Positions 6,006-6,170 of a stretch of 6,170 nt of DNA are shown piece by piece. The DNA is taken from positions 1-6,170 of the forward strand of contig DEQA01000062.1 in the NCBI GenBank assembly GCA_002359075.1. Reading direction: 5' to 3'. The position numbers and the translations under genes were made by a program. Under the pieces are notes generated by a model, which worked only from the letters and a program-made list of their open reading frames with translations, was not told where the DNA came from and searched no databases. Numbering within the stretch: the stretch's first letter is position 1; each line of letters starts with the position of its first letter. The DNA is from Planococcaceae bacterium UBA3378 (GTDB taxonomy: Bacteria; Bacillota; Bacilli; Bacillales_A; Planococcaceae).

Positions 6006-6170
6006 ATGCTTCTTACTCACTATAGGTTTAGGGAGGGAAATCCATATATTTGTGGAATTTCATTAACAATGAAAGATAAATCAACACACTTGTTTCTTCA
6101 TCGAAAAGCTTTCCTCGTGAACCTCACCCACCAAATTAAAAATTTGGAAGGTGCATCTATTGACTTAGAT
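6006..6170 (+). CDS. Uncertain open frame running off the window end
   Basis: From an ATG at 6006 the frame stays open for 55 codons to the last base; a second in-frame ATG lies at 6069 (MKDKSTHLFLHRKAFLV...). Neither start has a good ribosome site: only GGCCGG precedes the first, and GGGAGGGA at 6031-6038 is about 30 bases before the second. The peptide is not recognised. It may be the start of a real gene, a remnant, or a chance frame in a short sample. Confidence 0.18.
   Translation, partial: MLLTHYRFREGNPYICGISLTMKDKSTHLFLHRKAFLVNLTHQIKNLEGASIDLD
6125..6153. repeat. Dyad symmetry near the window end
   Basis: CCAAATT (6131-6137) and AATTTGG (6141-6147) form a perfect 7-bp inverted repeat around AAA. 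The symmetry continues past a 2-base mismatch with CACC (6125-6128) and GGTG (6150-6153), for 11 paired positions in all. No T-run follows on either strand, so a terminator is unlikely. It could be a protein-binding site or an RNA hairpin, and lies inside the uncertain frame that starts at 6006. Confidence 0.35.

Larger units (their letters stand above)
5842..6170. other. 329-base tail without a confident gene
   Basis: After the DUF4256 stop the window holds two hairpins (5841-5890 and the terminator at 5906-5960), a small imperfect dyad CGGCTA/TGGCCG (5981-5999), and an uncertain frame from 6006 that runs off the end. On the reverse strand only short frames broken by stops were seen. Nothing resembles an RNA gene or a transposon end. 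Confidence 0.6.

Overview
The window looks like chromosomal DNA from a low-GC Gram-positive bacterium, most likely of the order Bacillales. It is AT-rich by eye. Several genes carry strong purine-rich Shine-Dalgarno sequences, terminators are hairpin plus T-run, and the protein families are typical of Bacillus-like genomes: an OmpR-type regulator with its kinase next to an FtsX/MacB-type ABC transporter, and a DUF4256 protein. No species can be named from the sequence alone. No rRNA, tRNA, CRISPR array, insertion sequence or phage gene was seen.

Layout, all genes on the + strand. (1) Positions 1-618 hold an OmpR-family response regulator whose N-terminus lies before the window. (2) Its partner sensor histidine kinase (615-1880) overlaps it by 4 bases. 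(3) A 138-base gap (1881-2018) holds a set of 11-bp-periodic direct repeats, weak -10-like sequences and a strong rho-independent terminator hairpin. (4) An ABC ATPase (2019-2780) is followed 10 bases later by an 8-TM, internally duplicated FtsX-type permease (2791-5127). (5) A 147-base gap contains a doubtful 33-codon ORF. (6) A DUF4256 protein (5275-5841) follows. (7) The last 329 bases hold a hairpin, a long terminator at 5906-5960, and an uncertain reading frame that runs off the end.

How it probably works together: the kinase senses something outside the membrane through a domain of about 100 residues and phosphorylates the regulator. The regulator probably binds the direct repeats at 1884-1925 and controls the ATPase-permease pair. 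By analogy with neighbouring regulator-kinase-transporter modules in Bacillales, the pair may deal with envelope-active compounds such as antimicrobial peptides, but no substrate can be read from the sequence. The module differs from classical BceRS-BceAB systems in both the kinase (real extracellular domain) and the permease (two FtsX repeats with two extracellular domains). The DUF4256 gene may be an independent neighbour. I found no clearly new type of system; the most interesting item is the regulatory gap between kinase and transporter.
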